Part shown: piece by piece, positions 1 through 7,100 of the stretch
How the letters are laid out: the number at the start of each line of letters is the position of its first letter
How positions within the stretch are numbered: the stretch's first letter is position 1
Assembly: GCA_036524155.1 (NCBI GenBank)
Contig: DATDCV010000164.1
Span: forward strand, 1-14,240
Length of the DNA stretch: 14,240 nucleotides
Direction of reading: 5' to 3'
Source: DATDCV01 sp036524155
Lineage (GTDB): Bacteria > Verrucomicrobiota > Verrucomicrobiia > Limisphaerales > UBA8199
The notes under the pieces: generated by a model
What the model was told of the DNA's origin: nothing
The model's input: the letters and a program-made list of their open reading frames with translations, nothing else
Database searches by the model: none
Position numbers and translations under genes: made by a program

Positions 1-876
1 CTCATCCATAAAGACGGCCAATGGGCGCCCAATCACTTCCTCGTCCAAAAACAGGATGGCGCCTTCAACTACGCCACCACCGACCTCGCCACCCTCGCCT
101 TCCGCGTTTCCACCTGGCACGCCGACGCCATCGTTTATGTCACCGACGGCCGCCAGCAGCTCCACTTCCGCCAGCTCTTCGCCACCTTCCGCCGTTGGCA
201 GCCCCAAGCCAAAACCTCCCTCGATCACGTCTGGTTCGGCTCCATCCTCGGCGAAGACGGCAAGCCTTTCAGGACCCGCGCCGGTGACACCGTGCGCCTC
301 TCCGAACTGCTGGATGAGGCCGAGGAACGCGCTCTCAATGTCGTTTCCGAAAAAAGCCCCGCGTTGCCCGAAGCCGATCGCCGCCAAATCGCCCGCCTCG
401 TCGGCATCGGCGCCGTCAAATACGCCGACCTGCTCCCCAACCGCCAAACCGATTACGTCTTTAGCTGGGACAAAATGCTCGCCCTCAACGGCAACACCGC
501 GCCGTACCTCCTATACGCCTACGCCAGGATCCAGAGCATCTTCCGCAAAGGCAACCTCGCACCCCTCGCTTCAGACATCCCCGCCGGCTCCAGCCCAACG
601 CTCGAACTGGACGCCCCGCAGGAACTCAACCTCGCCAAACACCTCCTCAACCTCAACCTGGTCCTCGAAGCGGTCGCCGCTGAGTTCCGCCCGAATTTCC
701 TCTGCAATTATCTCTACGAGCTCGCCGGCCTTTTCACCAGCTTCTATGAAAACTGCCCGGTGCTCAAAGCCGAGCCCGCCCGCCGCCAAAGCCGCTTGCG
801 CCTGTGCGACCTCACCGCCCGCGCCCTCAAACTCGGCCTCGGCCTCCTCGGCATCGAGGTGGTCGACCAAATGTGA
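1..876 (+). CDS. argS: Arginyl-tRNA synthetase, C-terminal part (5' end outside window)
   Basis: Class I aminoacyl-tRNA synthetase that charges tRNA-Arg in the cytoplasm. Reading frame 1 is open from the first base and gives 291 residues before TGA. Visible family signatures are the end of the catalytic domain (QDGAFNYATTDLA at about 18-30, then YVTDGRQQLHF), the stretch HVWFGSILGEDGKPFRTRAGD at about 76-96, which corresponds to the HVGFG..LGEDGKKFKTRSGD region of ArgRS, and VRLSELLDEA right after it. VGIGAVKYADLLPNR and FSWDKMLALNGNTAPY follow. The DALR anticodon-binding domain starts near residue 168 (YLLYAYARIQSIFRKG) and runs to the end, which closes with LLGIEVVDQM as in many ArgRS. Roughly the N-terminal half is upstream of the window. 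It converges with the histidine kinase gene at 1096. The identification is firm; nothing odd is seen in the visible part. Confidence 0.96.
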   Translation, partial: LIHKDGQWAPNHFLVQKQDGAFNYATTDLATLAFRVSTWHADAIVYVTDGRQQLHFRQLFATFRRWQPQAKTSLDHVWFGSILGEDGKPFRTRAGDTVRLSELLDEAEERALNVVSEKSPALPEADRRQIARLVGIGAVKYADLLPNRQTDYVFSWDKMLALNGNTAPYLLYAYARIQSIFRKGNLAPLASDIPAGSSPTLELDAPQELNLAKHLLNLNLVLEAVAAEFRPNFLCNYLYELAGLFTSFYENCPVLKAEPARRQSRLRLCDLTARALKLGLGLLGIEVVDQM

Positions 877-955
877 CCCCCGCAGGCAGCTTCGAGTTAG
901 GAAACTGCACCCATCTTGCGCGCGATCCAGGAATGACGAAGGGTGGTCTGCCGAG

Positions 956-1000
956 CTCCCTCTCCTCGGGGAAAGGGTCGGGGTGAGGGGGAATGGGCGG
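956..1000. repeat. G/C-rich dispersed intergenic repeat of the CCCTCTCC..GGGGTGAGGG type
   Basis: The block begins CTCCCTCTCCTCGGGGAAAG and continues through GGTCGGGGTGAGGG. It contains imperfect self-complementarity (CCCTC against GAGGG, CTCC against GGGG). Sequences of this kind occur between genes in many high-GC bacterial genomes and are often mis-annotated as ORFs containing LTPTLSP. Only one copy is visible in this window, so calling it a repeat relies on general knowledge rather than on a second local copy. Confidence 0.5.
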
Positions 1001-1036
1001 GTGCCTTGCCAGCGGTCGGAGTTCTGCAACTGTCTC

Positions 1037-1085
1037 TCGGACTTCGGGCTTCCTTCGGATTTCGGATTTCGGCCTTCGGGTTTTT
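1037..1085. repeat. TTTCGGA-type heptad repeat block, copy 1
   Basis: A run of degenerate 7-bp units (TTCGGAT, TTCGGGC, TTCGGCC, TTCGGGT) ending in TTTTT. It matches the block at 4082-4138 in unit sequence and in its ending in a T-rich stretch. On the opposite strand the units read as the false peptide NPKSEIRNPK. It sits just after the stop codon of the minus-strand histidine kinase gene. Confidence 0.65.
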
Positions 1086-1095
1086 CCCAGCGCCC

Positions 1096-2841
1096 TCAGC
1101 CCTTTTGCCCCCGCCAAACCGGCAGCCGTACTCGCACAATCGTCCCGCCGCCCGCGCCCGACAGAATCTTGACGCGCCCATGATGTGCCTCGACGATCCG
1201 TGCTACGATGGCCAAACCCAAACCCGCGCCTTTCGGTTTGGTGGTGTGGAGGGGGGAGGTGAAGGCCTGCCGCTGTTGTTCTCGGTTCATCCCCGGCCCG
1301 GTATCCTGGAATTCAACCACCACCTGCGTCGGCCCGCCACGGCCGCGCGGCGCCGACCACCCGTAGCTGCGGAGCGTCAGCCTCCCCCCCCGCGGCATCG
1401 CCTCCACCGCGTTCAACACCAGGTTCAAAAAGGCCTGCTCCAACTGGCCGGGGTCGCCCATCGCCGCCGGCAATTCCGGATCGAGTTCCCGCGCCAACTC
1501 GACTTGCTGGTGCTTCAGCTTGTGCCGCACCAGCAGGTTCAGCTCGTCCAGCACTCCGTTGACGCTCACCGGCTCGAATTGCGTCTCGGCGTGGCGCGAC
1601 AACGCCAGGATCTGGTCTACGAACCGGTTCAGGTGATCGATCTTCTCCGAGATAATCCGCGCATCCTTCGCCCTCGGGTCGCCGGTTGGAAATTTCAGGT
1701 CCAGCGAGTGATACAGCATCTTCATCACCGTCAGCGGATTCCGAATCTCGTGGGCGACCTCCGCGGAAACCAAACCCAGCGCCGCCAGCTTCTCATTCTC
1801 CCGCAGCGTCTCCTCCGCGTCCACCACCCGCTCATACAGCCGCGCCTTCTCGATCGCCGTCGCTGACAAGTCGGCCAGCGCCGACAAAATCCGGATCTCT
1901 TCGTTTGAAAAACTGTACGGCCGGCCCGTGTACACGCTGAGCGAACCGATCGCCTGCCCGCCAAACAACAGCGGCACGCTCAGCAGCGACACCAGACCTT
2001 CCTGCCGCGCCACCTCCACATTCTGATACCGGCTCGAAGTTTGAACATTCTCGACCTGCAAGGGTTTCTTCCGCCGCACCACGACGCCCACCAGGCTCTC
2101 CTCGACGCTCAAACGCGGTTTCCGCACGTAAACCTCGCCCGCCCCGTGGCTCGCCTTAAGATCCAGCCACTGCCGCGTCTCATCCAGCAGCATCAACGAG
2201 GACATTCTTGCCTGCATCAGTTGGCACGCCTCGCGCGTGATCGCGCTGAGCGCCTCCTCCAGGTTCAGGGTGGAATTAATTGTTTGGCTGACGCTGATCA
2301 GCGACTCGAACAGCCGGGCTTTCAGCCGGAGCTGTTCATAGAGCCAGGTGTGCCGGATCGCCGCGGCCGCCTCCACGGCCAGCGCCTCCAGCAGCTCCTG
2401 GTCCTCGCTGCTGAACGCCTCGCCGCGGTCCGAGTCCACGTTCAGAACTCCGCGCACTTCCCCATTCACTTCCAGCGGCACCGCCATCTCGGACCGCACC
2501 GCCGCCCGCGCCATGACATACCGTGCGTCCGCCGCCACGTTCCCCACCCGAGTCGGCCGCCCCGTGCGCGCCACCCACCCCGTGATGCCCTCCCCGACCC
2601 GCAACCTCAGCTCGGTCGCCTCGGCCGGCAGACCCGCCGCGGCGTGGATCTCCAAAAAACCGCTCGTTGGGTTGATCAACACCACCGAGCCGCTCGAGGC
2701 CTTCGTCAGCCGAACCGCCTCTTTGAGGATCAATTGCAGCGCCTGCTCCGGCTCGAGCGTCGAGTGCAAGATGTTGCCCGCCTCGTGCAACAATTTCAGC
2801 CGGTCGTGCCGAGCCTGCAATTCCGTCAGCTCGTCGCTCAT
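1096..2841 (-). CDS. Soluble sensor histidine kinase with two GAF domains
   Basis: Predicted to autophosphorylate on His and pass the phosphoryl group to a response regulator. The product is 581 residues with no signal peptide or membrane segment. Order: short coiled-coil start, GAF 1 (about 18-165), GAF 2 (about 180-335), linker coiled coil, HisKA dimerisation domain with the H-box EVAHEIRNPL (His364), then HATPase_c with N-box FLNLVLNAVEAMPRGG (Asn477), G1 DTGPGM (513-518) and G2 GAGLGLAIV (538-546). The most similar known architecture is the NtrB/AtoS-like kinase with GAF sensors. The ATG at 2841 is chosen because it overlaps the TGA of the upstream permease gene as ATGA; an upstream extension would run through the permease frame and looks non-protein-like. 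No partner regulator is adjacent; the receiver at 7198 is a possible but unproven partner. The GAF ligand cannot be read from the sequence. Confidence 0.93.
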   Translation of the reverse strand: MSDELTELQARHDRLKLLHEAGNILHSTLEPEQALQLILKEAVRLTKASSGSVVLINPTSGFLEIHAAAGLPAEATELRLRVGEGITGWVARTGRPTRVGNVAADARYVMARAAVRSEMAVPLEVNGEVRGVLNVDSDRGEAFSSEDQELLEALAVEAAAAIRHTWLYEQLRLKARLFESLISVSQTINSTLNLEEALSAITREACQLMQARMSSLMLLDETRQWLDLKASHGAGEVYVRKPRLSVEESLVGVVVRRKKPLQVENVQTSSRYQNVEVARQEGLVSLLSVPLLFGGQAIGSLSVYTGRPYSFSNEEIRILSALADLSATAIEKARLYERVVDAEETLRENEKLAALGLVSAEVAHEIRNPLTVMKMLYHSLDLKFPTGDPRAKDARIISEKIDHLNRFVDQILALSRHAETQFEPVSVNGVLDELNLLVRHKLKHQQVELARELDPELPAAMGDPGQLEQAFLNLVLNAVEAMPRGGRLTLRSYGWSAPRGRGGPTQVVVEFQDTGPGMNREQQRQAFTSPLHTTKPKGAGLGLAIVARIVEAHHGRVKILSGAGGGTIVRVRLPVWRGQKG

Positions 2842-3953
2842 CGCACCCTGGACATCATGTACGCGCCTGCCAGCCCGAACGCGAGGTTCGGAAGCCATCC
2901 CGCCACCCACGCGGGCAGCGTCCCGCCAGGCCCCAGCGCCAGGCACGATTGCTGCAAAATGAAATATAGAAAAAAAATCACCACGCTGCCCGCTACCCCG
3001 ACAAACACATTGCGCCGGCCCGACGGCGCGCCGAACGGAATCGCAATCAACACCACCACCAGGCACGTCCACGGTGTCGCCAGCCGCCCGTGGAGTTTGG
3101 TGTAGATCGCCGCCGCCTGCGGCGGGTTCGGATGCAGCCGCAGGTAGTTCGCTATCTCCACAATCGGCAGGTCCGCCTTCTTCGTGCTGCGCATCGAAAA
3201 CCGCCCCAGCGCCGCGCTGATTTTGATCTCGCTGCGGATTTCCTCCGGTGTTTCGCTGAACAACGGCTCCCGCAGCACGTTGGTTTTCAACAGCGGCATA
3301 TCCAGCTCCCCTTCCTTGTATTCCCGCGCATTATAGAACGTCCAGACCCCGCCAACCCGCGCCGCCCGATCCGCGTTCAGCAACCGCCGCGAGCCGTCCC
3401 CCGCGCCAAAGCTCACTACCGGCTCTATCATCTCCCCCGTCCGCACGTCGTAAACCCCAATCCGCCACACCCGCCCGTCTCGCGAGTTCGTGAAGCACAG
3501 GTTGACGATCTTGTTCCGTCCCGGCGTCCCGGCCGGCGGCGGCAGCCTCCGCGTGCGGATCTGCTCCGCCGCGTCCGCGCTGTCCGGCACGAACAACTCG
3601 TTCACGCCCAGGCATACCATGCTCGCCAGCGCCCCCACCGCGAAATACGGCACACACAGCCGCCACAGGCTCACCCCCGACGCTCGAATCGCCGTCAGCT
3701 CGTGATGCCGCGCGTGGTCGCTCAACGCGTACAGCAGCGACAACAGCAGCGCCATCGGCAGTATCAGCACCAGGAACTCCGGCGTCTTGACCAGGTAATA
3801 CTCCGCAATGTCTCCCGCCAGCAGCTTCCGCCGTTGCAGGCTGCTCAGTTCCGTAATCAGGTCCTGCGCCACCCACAACAGCAAAAAACCGCTGAGACAA
3901 TACCCCAGCGGCACCAGCAGTTGGCGCAGTAAATATCGGTCCAGCAGCCGCAT
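2838..3953 (-). CDS. LptF/LptG-family permease (YjgP/YjgQ), lipopolysaccharide export
   Basis: Inner-membrane subunit of the LptB2FG ABC transporter, which extracts lipopolysaccharide from the inner membrane for transport to the outer membrane. The product is 371 residues, close to the family norm of about 360. The family opening LDRYLLRQLL is at 4-13, followed by three N-terminal helices (about 12-32, 58-78, 97-117), the signature HELTAIRASGVSLWR (84-98), a large periplasmic region (about 120-285, jellyroll in known structures), and three C-terminal helices (about 294-308, 316-340, 347-367), ending in the usual WLPNLAFGLAGA. The ATG at 3953 is chosen because it places LDRYLLRQ at the N-terminus; an in-frame alternative at 3989 adds 12 residues with no family support. 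F and G paralogues cannot be separated by eye, so no symbol is given. It implies a Gram-negative envelope. The stop codon overlaps the start of the histidine kinase gene. Confidence 0.9.
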   Translation of the reverse strand: MRLLDRYLLRQLLVPLGYCLSGFLLLWVAQDLITELSSLQRRKLLAGDIAEYYLVKTPEFLVLILPMALLLSLLYALSDHARHHELTAIRASGVSLWRLCVPYFAVGALASMVCLGVNELFVPDSADAAEQIRTRRLPPPAGTPGRNKIVNLCFTNSRDGRVWRIGVYDVRTGEMIEPVVSFGAGDGSRRLLNADRAARVGGVWTFYNAREYKEGELDMPLLKTNVLREPLFSETPEEIRSEIKISAALGRFSMRSTKKADLPIVEIANYLRLHPNPPQAAAIYTKLHGRLATPWTCLVVVLIAIPFGAPSGRRNVFVGVAGSVVIFFLYFILQQSCLALGPGGTLPAWVAGWLPNLAFGLAGAYMMSRVR

Positions 3954-4139
3954 CCCGCCGAAGCTAACGGTCCCCCGCCACCAAAGCAAGCGGCGCCCAA
4001 ACCGCGCTCACCTCACGGCGAGAGTTCTTTCGTATGTTTTGCGCCCGCGAGGGAATTCCGCGGCTTGGATTTATCTCAAGGTTCGGATTTCCGCCTTCGG
4101 ATTTCTTTCGGATTTCGGATTTCGGGTTTCGGGTTTTCT
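3954..4139. other. Intergenic gap between HD phosphohydrolase and LptF/G genes
   Basis: A 186-bp gap between two minus-strand genes. The half next to the HD gene is the heptad repeat block (4082-4138); the other half, upstream of the permease start, should hold any promoter for the permease-kinase pair, but I see no convincing -35/-10 or strong ribosome site there (the region before the ATG reads CGGCGGG). Confidence 0.5.
4082..4138. repeat. TTTCGGA-type heptad repeat block, copy 2
   Basis: Units TTCGGAT, TTCCGCC, TTCGGAT, TTCTTTCGGAT, TTCGGAT, TTCGGGT, TTCGGGT follow each other almost without interruption and end in TTTTCTT. This is the cleaner of two such blocks in the window. It begins immediately after the stop codon of the minus-strand HD gene, the same position relative to a gene end as copy 1 at 1037-1085. 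Confidence 0.75.
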
Positions 4140-4709
4140 TCACCCCTTCCCGCCGCTCATTCCCAGTTGCTCCGCCACCCCCTGCATCGCGGTCACCACG
4201 TTCTGAATATGCTGATCGAGCGGCAGCGTGAGCATCCCCGCTCCCGCCTCGATATCCTCCCGCCGCACCGCCGCCGCGAACGCCTTTTGTTTCATCTTCT
4301 TGCGGACGCTGCTCGGCGCCAGCCCGGTCAGCCGGTCCGGTCGCACGTACGCAACCGCCGTGATAAATCCGCAAAGTTCATCCACCGCCGCCAGCGTCTT
4401 GCGCAGCGGCCGGTCCAGCGGGTACTGGTCCCGGTTCCACTCCGCGTGCGACAACACCGCCCCGACGATCTCTTCGTCCACTCCCCGCTCCCTCAGAATC
4501 CGCGCCCCTTCCCGCGTATGCTCCGGCGGATTGGGCCACCGCTCGTAATCAAAATCGTGAATCAGCCCCGCCTGGCCCCACAGCTCCACATTCTCATGAA
4601 AGAGTGCCGCGTAATACCGCATCGCTGCTTCCACCGCCAGCGCGTGTTTGATCAAGGATTCCGACTTGGTGTACTCCGTCAGCAAGCCATAAAAATCATC
4701 GCGTGTCAT
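4140..4709 (-). CDS. HD-domain metal-dependent phosphohydrolase (HDIG/COG2316-like)
   Basis: A 189-residue protein with the HD-superfamily metal-binding pattern: His22 (LIKHALAVEAAM), His51-Asp52 (GLIHDFDYERWPNP), His64 (PPEHTREGARIL), His88 (LSHAEWNR) and Asp110 (AAVDELCGFI). This arrangement fits small stand-alone HD hydrolases annotated as predicted HD-superfamily hydrolase. The physiological substrate of this group is not established, so no reaction is assigned beyond probable phosphoester or nucleotide hydrolysis. There is no signal peptide or membrane segment, so it is likely cytoplasmic. The ATG at 4709 is preceded by GAGG at a 4-base spacing, which supports the start. It is divergent from the small membrane protein gene at 4884 and upstream of the LptF/G-kinase pair on the same strand, 186 bp away, so it may be a separate transcription unit. 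Confidence 0.85.
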   Translation of the reverse strand: MTRDDFYGLLTEYTKSESLIKHALAVEAAMRYYAALFHENVELWGQAGLIHDFDYERWPNPPEHTREGARILRERGVDEEIVGAVLSHAEWNRDQYPLDRPLRKTLAAVDELCGFITAVAYVRPDRLTGLAPSSVRKKMKQKAFAAAVRREDIEAGAGMLTLPLDQHIQNVVTAMQGVAEQLGMSGGKG

Positions 4710-4883
4710 AAAGCCTCGTGCAGACTTAACGTTAGAACCGCAAAGAAATCAAGCGCGGCGGTTGCCTGGCTGGCACGCAACCGGCCCTTCGCGCGGCGCC
4801 GCCCCGGGGTACAACTAAGGTACTATAGGCGAGCTACTGAAAATGGAGTAATGTTTTAGAAAGCGTTGGGATTCTACCGGACC
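4710..4883. promoter_or_regulatory. Divergent intergenic region between HD hydrolase and HPCxLC membrane protein genes
   Basis: A 174-bp region that must hold promoters for both divergent genes. It contains the palindrome CCCCGGGG at 4802-4809, then GTACAACTAAGGTACTATAG (4810-4829) with two copies of GGTAC. The TACTAT at 4820 could be a -10 hexamer for the plus-strand gene but no good -35 stands at the right distance. A similar arrangement (CCCCGGGGTA followed by ACTAAAGTGTAATATG) lies upstream of the receiver gene at 7082-7118. The regulatory role is inference. Confidence 0.35.
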
Positions 4884-5261
4884 ATGCGAAAGTTTTTGCA
4901 CGTCGCCAGACTCCTGATCCTCCTCGCCCTGGGGTGCTCGATCGGTTTGCATTGGTTTGTGCTCCAATCGGTCGCCTGGTCCGCCATGCTGACCCGCAAC
5001 CTCCGCACCCACTCTCTCGCCGAGTCTATCCGCCAGACTTTTGACGGCCAGCATCCCTGCGCCCTTTGTCTCGCGATTGCCAAAGGCAAACACGAACAGC
5101 AAAAGGAAGAGTTCCCCTCCCCGATACAGAAACTCGAATTCCTGAGCCAGAACGTTTCCTTCGCTTTCTTCCCGCCGACCCGATTCACTCTGCTGCCGAG
5201 GGTCACCACCGACCCCTGGTCCCTGGCGTTCCCTCCCCCCAAGCCGCCCCCCAGAGCCTGA
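4884..5261 (+). CDS. Small membrane-anchored protein with HPCALC motif, function unknown
   Basis: A 125-residue protein with an N-terminal hydrophobic segment (about 7-30) that may be a signal anchor. The conserved-looking centre is LQSVAWSAML (28-36 region) then TFDGQHPCALCLAIAKGK (52-69) with a His-Pro-Cys-x-x-Cys motif (57-62), followed by a lysine/glutamate-rich stretch and a proline-rich end. The two cysteines and the histidine could bind a metal or form a disulfide; small proteins with this layout occur near metal-homeostasis genes in related bacteria, but none is visible here. I do not assign a function. The ATG at 4884 is preferred; an in-frame TTG at 4866 would add six residues. Neither has a strong ribosome site. 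It stands alone: divergent from the HD gene and 176 bp before the next gene. Confidence 0.7.
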   Translation: MRKFLHVARLLILLALGCSIGLHWFVLQSVAWSAMLTRNLRTHSLAESIRQTFDGQHPCALCLAIAKGKHEQQKEEFPSPIQKLEFLSQNVSFAFFPPTRFTLLPRVTTDPWSLAFPPPKPPPRA

Positions 5262-5437
5262 ACGCGCCCGCTGGAGGCGCGCACTTCGCCGTCACGCCTC
5301 CAGCTCGCGCGCTCACCTTCGCCCGTTGCCGCAGCTCCTTCCAGTTGCCGCGGTTGTCTTTGCCGGAAAAATAAAATGGTCGGGGTCTAACCCTGGCCGC
5401 GACTGAATTACAAAAACTAAAAAACCACTTTGATCCT
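5262..5437. other. Intergenic gap with a 10-bp inverted repeat and a GGGGTCTAACCC element
   Basis: Between two plus-strand genes. It holds the perfect inverted repeat at 5270-5304, listed separately, and the near-palindrome GGGGTCTAACCC at 5383-5394. A TAAAAT at 5372 could be a -10 hexamer for the gene at 5438 but has no good -35 partner. There is no Shine-Dalgarno-like sequence in the 15 bases before the ATG at 5438. Confidence 0.45.
5270..5304 (+). terminator. Candidate hairpin after the HPCxLC gene
   Basis: GCTGGAGGCG (5270-5279) and CGCCTCCAGC (5295-5304) are perfectly complementary over 10 bp with a 15-base loop, starting 9 bases after the stop codon of the HPCxLC gene. There is no T-tract after it, so it is not a canonical intrinsic terminator. 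A role in termination or mRNA 3'-end protection is inference. Confidence 0.4.
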
Positions 5438-6265
5438 ATGAAAACCAATTTTTATCACTTGAAGACTATGGTCGGCGCTGTCTCGCTGGCCTTCACGCTG
5501 GCTTCCGCTGGCGCCGTCACCCTCACCAATGTCCCCATGCAAGGCGGCATGCTGATGCCCGCTGTCTCCTACAACGCCGCCAGCAGTGTTCTCTCTGTCA
5601 ACCTGCCTGCCGAAACGCCCCAGCTCACCCCGCTCCTGGCAAGTAATCTCGGCGACTGTTTCGATCCCGCCGACCCCTGGTACAATTGCCTGGACCCCAG
5701 CCGCCAGGGGCTCGCCTTTAGCCGCCGTTACGGCTTCAACATGGCCACCGGCAGCGACCCGCTTCCTGCGGGCACCGCGATCTGGATTCGCAAGCTCTCC
5801 GGTTCTCCGGGGTTGGAGTTCTACCGGTACCGCAGCATGGCGCCCAAAGCCTGGGAACCCATCTTCGGCACCGCCGGCACCACCAATGCCCTCCAATGGA
5901 ACCAGGTCATGTTCCACCCCGGGGTCACCGCTCCTCCGGGCACTAACACCTACACCGCCACCTTCGAGCTGTTCCTCCTCGATACGGCCACCGGAACCCC
6001 GATCGCCGGCTCCAGTTCCGGACTGCTCGTCTTTAACTGGTCCACTGTTCCCGATGGCCGGCCCGCCCTGGCCGTTGCTCCCATGATCGCCATCGCCTGG
6101 CCCTCCGCCACCTCCTCCAACTGGGTCCTCGAAGCCGCCGACTCCCTGTCCGGCTCACCCTGGACTCTCGTCACCAACACCGCCGTCCTGTTGGACGGCC
6201 AACCTGCGGTCCTGCTCGAGCCCCAGGAAGCTCTGCGGGTCTTCCGCATGCGACTCGTGCCATGA
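5438..6265 (+). CDS. Secreted protein with Limisphaerales-type C-terminal module
   Basis: A 275-residue protein. A signal peptide is clear: a Lys near the start, hydrophobic MVGAVSLAFTLASAGA, probable cleavage after AGA (residue 26). The central part (about 30-205) includes MQGGMLMPAVSYN, a FDPADPWYNCLDPSRQGLAF stretch with two cysteines, and FYRYRSMAPKAWEPIFGTAG; this looks like a family found in Limisphaerales but with no known activity. The C-terminal part (about 217-275) follows the recurring module pattern: IAWPS, WVLEAADSLSG, PWTLVTN, VLLDGQPAVLL, then FRMRLVP as the last residues. That module is a probable beta-sandwich and occurs at the end of many exported verrucomicrobial proteins. 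The stop overlaps the next start (ATGA at 6262), so the two genes are probably coupled. No ribosome site is seen before the ATG. Confidence 0.8.
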   Translation: MKTNFYHLKTMVGAVSLAFTLASAGAVTLTNVPMQGGMLMPAVSYNAASSVLSVNLPAETPQLTPLLASNLGDCFDPADPWYNCLDPSRQGLAFSRRYGFNMATGSDPLPAGTAIWIRKLSGSPGLEFYRYRSMAPKAWEPIFGTAGTTNALQWNQVMFHPGVTAPPGTNTYTATFELFLLDTATGTPIAGSSSGLLVFNWSTVPDGRPALAVAPMIAIAWPSATSSNWVLEAADSLSGSPWTLVTNTAVLLDGQPAVLLEPQEALRVFRMRLVP

Positions 6266-6999
6266 GCTCTTTTCAGTCCCCGGGTTCCGCTGTGAATCGG
6301 CCGGCTGCACCCGCCTCCCCGGCGCTGCAGCCGGCCGGTATTCCTCGTTTCCATCGCGCCTTCACGCTCATCGAGTTACTCGTCGTGATCGCCATCATCG
6401 CGCTCCTGGCCAGCATGCTGCTCCCGGCCCTGGCGCGCGCCAAAGATTCCGCCCGCGGCTCTCAGTGCCTCAGTCAAATGCGCCAGCTCGGCCTCGCCGT
6501 CCGTCTCTATGCCGACGAGCACTCGGACGAGTTCCCCCGCAGCCAGCATTCGGCCTTTGCCTTCTCCCAACTCCCCTGGGGCCGCGCCATCGCTCCTCAA
6601 CTCGGCGCCAGCGAAAACCGCTGGACCAACCTCCTCGCCGGCGTCTATCACTGCCCCGCCGACCAGCGCCCCGCCGCCTGGAGCTACGGCCAAAACGTCT
6701 ACTTCGAGCTCACCCCCGACACCGACGATTACACCGGCAGCCCCCGGACCTGGCGGCGTACGGCCTCCGTCCCGAAGCCCGTCGCCACCATCCTGCAGGC
6801 CGAGAACTTAAGTGGTGCGGATCACATCATGCCTCACTTCTGGCTCAGCCTGCAGGACGCTTCCGACGTCGCTTCCCGTCGCCACAAGAACCGCTCGAAC
6901 TATAACTTCGCTGACGGCCACGCTGCCGCCGTCAGACTCCTCACCACCTATAATCCCACCAACTGCGTTGATCTGTGGAATCCAAGCCTCGCCCAATGA
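6262..6999 (+). CDS. Pseudopilin-like protein with N-terminal methylation motif and H-X9-DG motif
   Basis: A 245-residue protein of the type II secretion pseudopilin-like group that is greatly expanded in Planctomycetota and Verrucomicrobiota. A 33-residue leader precedes RA|FTLIELLVVIAIIALLA (cleavage after Ala33, Glu at +5), followed by the usual LLPALARAKDSARGSQCLSQMRQLGLA. A cysteine lies at 131 (YHCPADQRP). The C-terminal signature is exact: His208, nine residues, then Asp218-Gly219 (HKNRSNYNFADGHA). The substrate or structural role of these proteins is unknown; the N-terminus predicts processing by a prepilin peptidase and insertion in the inner membrane. The leader is long and the residue before the cleavage site is Ala rather than the common Gly. 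The start overlaps the preceding gene by ATGA, which fixes it. Confidence 0.92.
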   Translation: MSSFQSPGSAVNRPAAPASPALQPAGIPRFHRAFTLIELLVVIAIIALLASMLLPALARAKDSARGSQCLSQMRQLGLAVRLYADEHSDEFPRSQHSAFAFSQLPWGRAIAPQLGASENRWTNLLAGVYHCPADQRPAAWSYGQNVYFELTPDTDDYTGSPRTWRRTASVPKPVATILQAENLSGADHIMPHFWLSLQDASDVASRRHKNRSNYNFADGHAAAVRLLTTYNPTNCVDLWNPSLAQ

Positions 7000-7054
7000 C
7001 CATGCCCGCTGTGCTTCTTTTTGTCGCTCGGGCGGACCATGAGCCTGGTGGGCG

Positions 7055-7079
7055 GCGCTCGGACTCCAGTCCGCAGCGC
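7055..7079. terminator. Hairpin GCGCTCGGACT/AGTCCGcAGCGC, possible terminator or dispersed repeat
   Basis: GCGCTCGGACT pairs with AGTCCG-C-AGCGC over 11 bp with a 2-base loop and a single bulged C. It lies 56 bases after the stop of the pseudopilin gene. The CGGACTCCAGTCCG core resembles a dispersed intergenic element seen in related genomes. It lacks a T-tract, so intrinsic termination is only a possibility. Confidence 0.45.
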
Positions 7080-7100
7080 TTCCCCGGGGTAGCCGGTGTA

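Larger units (their letters stand above)
877..1095. other. Intergenic gap between convergent argS and histidine kinase genes, filled with dispersed repeats
   Basis: No credible gene. Two repeat-like blocks fill most of the gap: a G/C-rich CCCTCTCC...GGGGTGAGGG element at 956-1000 and a TTTCGGA heptad block at 1037-1085. Six-frame translations here give the peptide types LTPTLSPRRG and NPKAEIRNPK, which are familiar false ORFs produced by such intergenic repeats. The gap lies between two convergent gene ends, so the imperfect dyads may serve as terminators. That role is inference. Confidence 0.6.

Noticed and set aside
56..1183. Long plus-strand open frame overlapping argS
   Set aside because: It is a shadow of argS in another frame: the translation is a Ser/Pro/Arg-rich low-complexity peptide, while frame 1 is clearly ArgRS.
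2838..3072. 77-residue N-terminal extension of the histidine kinase
   Set aside because: It lies wholly inside the permease gene in another frame and is Gly/Arg/Val-rich; the ATGA overlap at 2841 gives a better start.
943..3105. Long plus-strand open frames opposite the histidine kinase
   Set aside because: Arg/His/Pro/Gln-rich antisense shadows in high-GC DNA; the minus strand holds the recognisable GAF and kinase motifs.
3090..3932. 280-codon plus-strand frame opposite the LptF/G gene
   Set aside because: Arg/Gln-rich antisense shadow without domain-like patterns; the minus strand is clearly a permease.
5345..5377. Promoter-like TTG...TAAAAT before the secreted protein gene
   Set aside because: The TAAAAT is acceptable as a -10 but candidate -35 hexamers are at 12 or 21 bases, not 16-18.
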